A stretch of 9,613 nt of DNA, from the NCBI GenBank assembly GCA_963638355.1, contig CAVHRT010000068.1:1-9613 (forward strand), read 5' to 3'. A model generated the notes under the pieces. That model made no database searches. It was not told the origin of the DNA and worked only from the letters and a program-made list of their open reading frames with translations. The position numbers and the translations under genes were made by a program. Source of the DNA: W0P28-013 sp963638355 (GTDB taxonomy: Bacteria; Bacteroidota; Bacteroidia; Bacteroidales; Paludibacteraceae). Below are positions 7,601-9,613 of this stretch, one piece after another; position 1 is the stretch's first letter; each line of letters starts with the position of its first letter.

Positions 7601-8590
7601 GTACAAGAACGAACCAGTGATGATCCCATATATCACAAATTTATTGATTTAGCGACAGACTTATCGGATGTATTCACTCTTATTACGCCTGCTCGTTATC
7701 TGTTCAATGCGGGCAAGACGCCTGCCGAATGGAACAAGAAAATTCTAAACGACCCACATTTCAAAATAGCAAGATACGAAGCCAACAGTACCGATATATT
7801 TCCAAATGTTGATATTAAAGGTGGGGTAGCAATCTGTTATCGAAATAAAAATGACTATTATGGACCCATAATAGCATATACAGCGTACCCAGAACTTGGA
7901 AGTATTCTACAAAAGGTGCAAGAATCGGGAAAATCAAGCATTAGCAATATTATTTACATGCAAAATAAATTTAATATTTCGACACTTGTCAAAAAATATC
8001 CTGGCATTTTGACAAAAATAGGTAGTGACGGGAAAGAAAGGCGTTTGACTACTTCTATTTTTGCGCTATCTGAATTATTTTCAACTGAGGCGAAAACTGA
8101 TAAAGATATTAAAGTATTAGGACTAGTAAAAAACAAAAGAGAGTGGCGGTATATCGATAGCTCCTTGCTAGAAAAACACCCAAATACCTACAAATATAAA
8201 GTTATCGTTCCAAAAAGTAATGGCAGCGGTGCCATTGGTGAAATATTATCAACTCCCCTGATCGGGGAACCCCTGATCGGGGAACCCCTGATCGGGGTTA
8301 CCCAATCGTTTATTACTTTTGGTGCTTTTGACAATAATAACGAAGCGGTGGCTTGTCTAAAATATATCAAAACTAAATTTGTGCGTGCATTGTTAGGCAT
8401 TCTCAAAGTTACTCAAGATAACAGCAAAGAAACATGGCAATTTGTTCCTCTCCAAGATTTCACTTCGAGCAGTGATATCGATTGGCGTAAGTCGGTGGCA
8501 GAGATAGATCAGCAACTCTATAGCAAGTATGGTCTTACCGAGGACGAGATAGCGTTTGTAGAGCGCACCATAAAGCCAATGGACAATTGA
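4601..8590 (+). CDS. GIY-YIG-like / SF2 helicase / Eco57I-type adenine methylase, single-chain R-M protein
   Basis: This protein has 1329 residues. The N-terminal domain (about 10-120) looks like a T5orf172-type GIY-YIG nuclease: IYIFSI (12-17), LKIGEAT (26-32), R52 in ERINQY and E70 in LLHTE. An SF2 helicase follows: AKMRMGKT (173-180), DEAH (281-284), SGTAF (311-315), TTGVTVKPW (500-508) and QTIFRVQ (527-533). A highly charged, probably coiled segment spans about 671-712. The methylase part has DRGLVTTRLF (854-863), ILEINSKTGLYPLYMA (870-885) at the motif I position, and NPPYQ (995-999), which points to N6-adenine methylation. The last 270 residues are the likely target-recognition part and include the PLIGE repeats (1219-1233). 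The layout parallels single-chain type ISP enzymes (nuclease, helicase, methylase, recognition domain), but with GIY-YIG in the nuclease position. Nuclease activity is inferred. It is coupled to the preceding subunit gene with a 3-bp gap. Confidence 0.9.
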   Translation: MVYEATFKNRLIYIFSINDKEHAGALKIGEATAPDDFFAPNSAELNAAAKERINQYTQTAGIHYNLLHTEMTAFAKDGTLRSFNDKRVHDILQRSGIEKKRFQLDGGKATEWFICDLETAKRAIQAAKEERSYLNADQITHDQTPINFRPEQREAIEKTIKVFGKKDKMLWNAKMRMGKTLSTLEVIRRMNIHRTIIITHRPVVDDGWFEDYGKIFYQADSNFTYASKDKGESDIHKLLNSDKNVIYFASIQDLRGSQLVGGNFDKNKEIFKQVWDLLVIDEAHEGTQTELGQKVIDSLITEGKTKQLDLSGTAFNLLDKYDEESTFTWDYIMEQRAKQKWAEEHPGDPNPYEDLPRLSIFTFRLGELSERYADGDKAFNFREFFRVNDQGKFVHDADVERFLDVITSSKSKTQYPFCTEAYRELFHHTLWIVPGVKEGAALTEKLRVHSILGEPNYKIVNVAGKEDEDATDDALNDVISAIGEKPEETYTITISCGKLTTGVTVKPWTAVMYLAGGVNTSAQSYMQTIFRVQSPAVIGGKLKRECYVFDFAPDRTLKIIAETAKISAKAGKTTQNDRDILGEFLNFCPIVAMQGTEMRPYRVDAMLQQLKRAYVDRVVRSGFEDAHLYNDSLLQLSDIQLEQFANLRGIIGHTKANKQGREITMNNQGFTEEDIEREQREAKRNEKKAISVEEALRRLEEQRRKRQRDEAVSILRGVSIRMPLLIFGADLQNEEDDLTLDQFVALVDDQSWKEFMPKNVTKDLFAQFRRYYDEDVFSAAAKQIRSLARAADNFTVDERVRRIADIFQCFRNPDKETVLTPWRVVNMHLSDTLGGYCFYNDDFSDTLETPRFVDRGLVTTRLFDRSDVHILEINSKTGLYPLYMAYGIYQHRLKTARQLKAQNNIFKELTMDEERDIWRQTVQENIFVICMSPMARGITQRTLLGFMPDKANTHVYDDLVNQLRNRRSEFISRLTNGQIFKQIKNNMKFDAIVGNPPYQLVQERTSDDPIYHKFIDLATDLSDVFTLITPARYLFNAGKTPAEWNKKILNDPHFKIARYEANSTDIFPNVDIKGGVAICYRNKNDYYGPIIAYTAYPELGSILQKVQESGKSSISNIIYMQNKFNISTLVKKYPGILTKIGSDGKERRLTTSIFALSELFSTEAKTDKDIKVLGLVKNKREWRYIDSSLLEKHPNTYKYKVIVPKSNGSGAIGEILSTPLIGEPLIGEPLIGVTQSFITFGAFDNNNEAVACLKYIKTKFVRALLGILKVTQDNSKETWQFVPLQDFTSSSDIDWRKSVAEIDQQLYSKYGLTEDEIAFVERTIKPMDN
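7545..8450 (+). other. AT-rich segment: methylase catalytic end and target-recognition part
   Basis: Within the large R-M gene, base composition drops abruptly. By hand count, 7021-7080 has 34 G/C of 60 and 7441-7500 has 33. In contrast, 7801-7860 has 18 and 7921-7980 has 14, with 29 again at 8461-8520. Codon use shifts in the same way. The AT-rich part covers the NPPY region and the presumed recognition domain, which suggests that this part was exchanged by recombination. Boundaries are approximate. Confidence 0.6.
8255..8299 (+). repeat. 15-bp in-frame tandem repeat, three units
   Basis: CCCCTGATCGGGGAA occurs at 8255-8269 and 8270-8284, and a third copy at 8285-8299 ends in TT. Each unit is exactly five codons (PLIGE, PLIGE, PLIGV), so gain or loss of a unit keeps the frame. 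The CCCC and GGGG runs within and between units can pair, which favours slippage during replication. The block stands out from its AT-rich surroundings. Confidence 0.93.
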
Positions 8591-8671
8591 TAATTGACAC
8601 GGCAGTGCCATGTCGCATTCCACAGCCGCATTAAGTCATTACGTTAATAGGTTACTGAGTTATTTTTTGTT
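8591..8671. other. Short gap between the R-M operon and the KilA-N gene
   Basis: The only structure I see is an imperfect inverted repeat at 8596-8614 (GACA.GGCA with TGCC.TGTC around a single G). It has no T-run, so it is not a good terminator. TATTTTTTG at 8661-8669 is one base too long for the -7 consensus and too near the start codon to serve as its promoter. The KilA-N gene may therefore be read through from the R-M operon. Confidence 0.4.
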
Positions 8672-9475
8672 ATGGGAAAGATTAAAGTACAAGGAACGGA
8701 AATAAATGTCTTCAAAGTAAACGAAGAGGATTATTTTTGTCTTACGGATATGATTAAGGCAAAAGATGGAGATTTTTTCATCACCGATTGGCTTAGAAAT
8801 CGTAATACGCTTGAATACATCGGCATCTGGGAGAAGGTTTATAATCTCAATTTTAATTATGGCGAATTCGCCATAATTAAAAGTCATTCGGGTTTGAACA
8901 GTTTCAAAATTAGTGTAAAGGAATTCGTTGAAAGGACAAATGCTATCTGTATTCAAGCGAAGGCTGGTCGTTATGGTGGAACTTATGCACATAAAGACAT
9001 TGCATTTGAGTTTGCAATGTGGATTAGTCCTGAATTTAAGATTTACATAGTAAAAGAGTTTCAACGTCTAAAGGAGGAAGAACAAAAGCAACTTGGGTGG
9101 AATGCAAAACGCGAATTGGCAAAGATAAACTACCGGATCCACACCGATGCCATCAAACGAAACATTGTGCCACAAGAGGTCTCGGCGCAGCAGGCAAGTA
9201 TTATCTACGCCTCCGAAGCTGATGTGCTGAATGTGGCGATGTTTGGTATGACGGCTCGTGAGTGGCGCGAGGCAAATGCCGATCTACCTGGCAACATACG
9301 CGACTATGCTACGATAAACGAGTTGATTTGTCTGTCGAATATGGAGAATTTGAATGCGGTGTTTATTGATCAAGGTCTGCCGCAGGGAGAGCGTTTGGTT
9401 CGTCTCAATCAGATAGCCATTCAGCAGATGCAGGTCCTGTCTGGCGTCGATGGCAGATTGCTAAAAGATGTCTAA
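8672..9475 (+). CDS. KilA-N domain DNA-binding protein
   Basis: This 267-residue protein has a KilA-N domain over about residues 15-132: EDYFCLTDMIKAKDGDFFI, then the GLNSFKISVKEFVERTNAI and AGRYGGTYAHKDIAFEFAMW blocks. KilA-N is a DNA-binding fold first known from phages and large DNA viruses. The C-terminal half (about 140-267, with WNAKRELAKINYRIHTDAI and FGMTAREWREANADLPGNI) matches the extension common in Bacteroidota members of the family and has no assigned function. No catalytic motif, signal peptide or membrane segment is visible. The gene starts 81 bp after the R-M operon with no clear promoter of its own, so co-transcription is plausible. It could be a regulator or accessory factor of the R-M system, or an unrelated mobile-element gene. 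A 32-bp perfect palindrome lies inside the conserved domain. Confidence 0.93.
   Translation: MGKIKVQGTEINVFKVNEEDYFCLTDMIKAKDGDFFITDWLRNRNTLEYIGIWEKVYNLNFNYGEFAIIKSHSGLNSFKISVKEFVERTNAICIQAKAGRYGGTYAHKDIAFEFAMWISPEFKIYIVKEFQRLKEEEQKQLGWNAKRELAKINYRIHTDAIKRNIVPQEVSAQQASIIYASEADVLNVAMFGMTAREWREANADLPGNIRDYATINELICLSNMENLNAVFIDQGLPQGERLVRLNQIAIQQMQVLSGVDGRLLKDV
8851..8882 (+). repeat. 32-bp perfect palindrome inside the KilA-N coding region
   Basis: The left half is TTTTAATTATGGCGAA, and the right half is its exact reverse complement with no spacer. The centre is an EcoRI-type GAATTC at 8864-8869. It encodes residues 60-71 (NFNYGEFAIIKS, end codons shared with flanks), between the first half of the KilA-N domain and the GLNSF block. 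It could be a cruciform, a binding site for the protein itself, or an in-frame palindromic insertion. Confidence 0.95.
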
Positions 9476-9478
9476 TGA

Positions 9479-9613
9479 AGAAAACTGCACCAATTACCCA
9501 ACCAATTACCCGGCATTATTCCCAAGTACGAGGTCTATAATGCTTTCAAACGATGGAATGATGGTCGCAATGCTTACTTGACTATGACTCGGTTTAAGAA
9601 GACGTTGATAGAG
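9479..9613 (+). pseudogene. Open-ended reading-frame fragment without a start codon
   Basis: Right after the KilA-N stop, a frame opens at 9479 after a TGA at 9476-9478 and stays open to the window end. Its product contains PKYEVYNAFKRWNDGRNAY and TMTRFKKTLIE, which reads like real protein. No ATG precedes this part, and the only in-frame one is at about 9584. An ATG at 9475 (overlapping the KilA-N stop as TAATG) opens a different frame that stops at 9540. It may be the remnant of a gene that lost its 5' end, or a frameshifted gene starting at 9475. I cannot assign the family. Confidence 0.4.

Noticed and set aside
8661..8669. TATTTTTTG as promoter of the KilA-N gene
   Set aside because: It has one base too many for TAnnTTTG and ends 2 bp before the start codon, so transcription would begin inside the gene.
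9475..9540. 21-codon gene overlapping the KilA-N stop
   Set aside because: It is too short and featureless, and the protein-like sequence lies in a different frame. It is more likely the start of a broken gene.
1..9613. Insertion sequence or transposon ends
   Set aside because: The duplicated segments are direct repeats of a promoter and of a gene end. I see no transposase, terminal inverted repeats or target-site duplications.

Overview
The window looks like an accessory or defence locus of a member of the Bacteroidota, probably a gut Bacteroidales (Prevotella- or Bacteroides-like). Three 5' regions carry an exact match to the Bacteroidota -7 promoter consensus TAnnTTTG, Shine-Dalgarno sites are weak, and the gene families (tandem FGE-like protein, AAA/DUF4143 ATPase, KilA-N protein) are ones this phylum multiplies. 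All convincing genes are on the + strand. I see no tRNA, rRNA, CRISPR array or transposase.

Region 1 (1-1700): a promoter-bearing repeat (A, 5-136), a gene for a protein with two formylglycine-generating-enzyme-like domains, and a hairpin terminator. The C-terminal end of each domain is a cysteine-rich patch of rapidly changing codons, as in proteins diversified by diversity-generating retroelements (DGRs). No reverse transcriptase is in the window. Region 2 (1701-3137): three identical 19-bp repeats at an exact 33-bp period lead straight into an AAA ATPase with a DUF4143-type C-terminus. Region 3 (3138-3499): the last codons and terminator of a second, lost FGE-like gene, followed by a second copy of the promoter repeat (A'). 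This indicates that the locus once held several [promoter repeat - FGE gene - terminator] cassettes and that other genes have replaced parts of them.

Region 4 (3500-8590): a two-gene restriction-modification operon driven from A'. The first gene encodes a methylase-like subunit with SAM-binding motifs but no visible NPPY. Three bases later a 1329-residue protein combines a GIY-YIG-like domain, an SF2 helicase, an NPPY adenine methylase and a target-recognition end. The recognition end is AT-rich compared with the rest and contains a 15-bp in-frame tandem repeat (PLIGE/PLIGE/PLIGV) that could change copy number. Region 5 (8591-9613): a KilA-N DNA-binding protein gene containing a perfect 32-bp palindrome inside its conserved domain, then a short piece of another reading frame without a start codon that runs off the window.

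Working model (inference): this is a mosaic, exchangeable locus. The R-M operon is the main effector, and the ATPase, KilA-N and variable FGE-like genes are accessory or recognition components. The sequence shows the shared promoters and duplicated cassette ends directly, but does not show that the genes act in one pathway.
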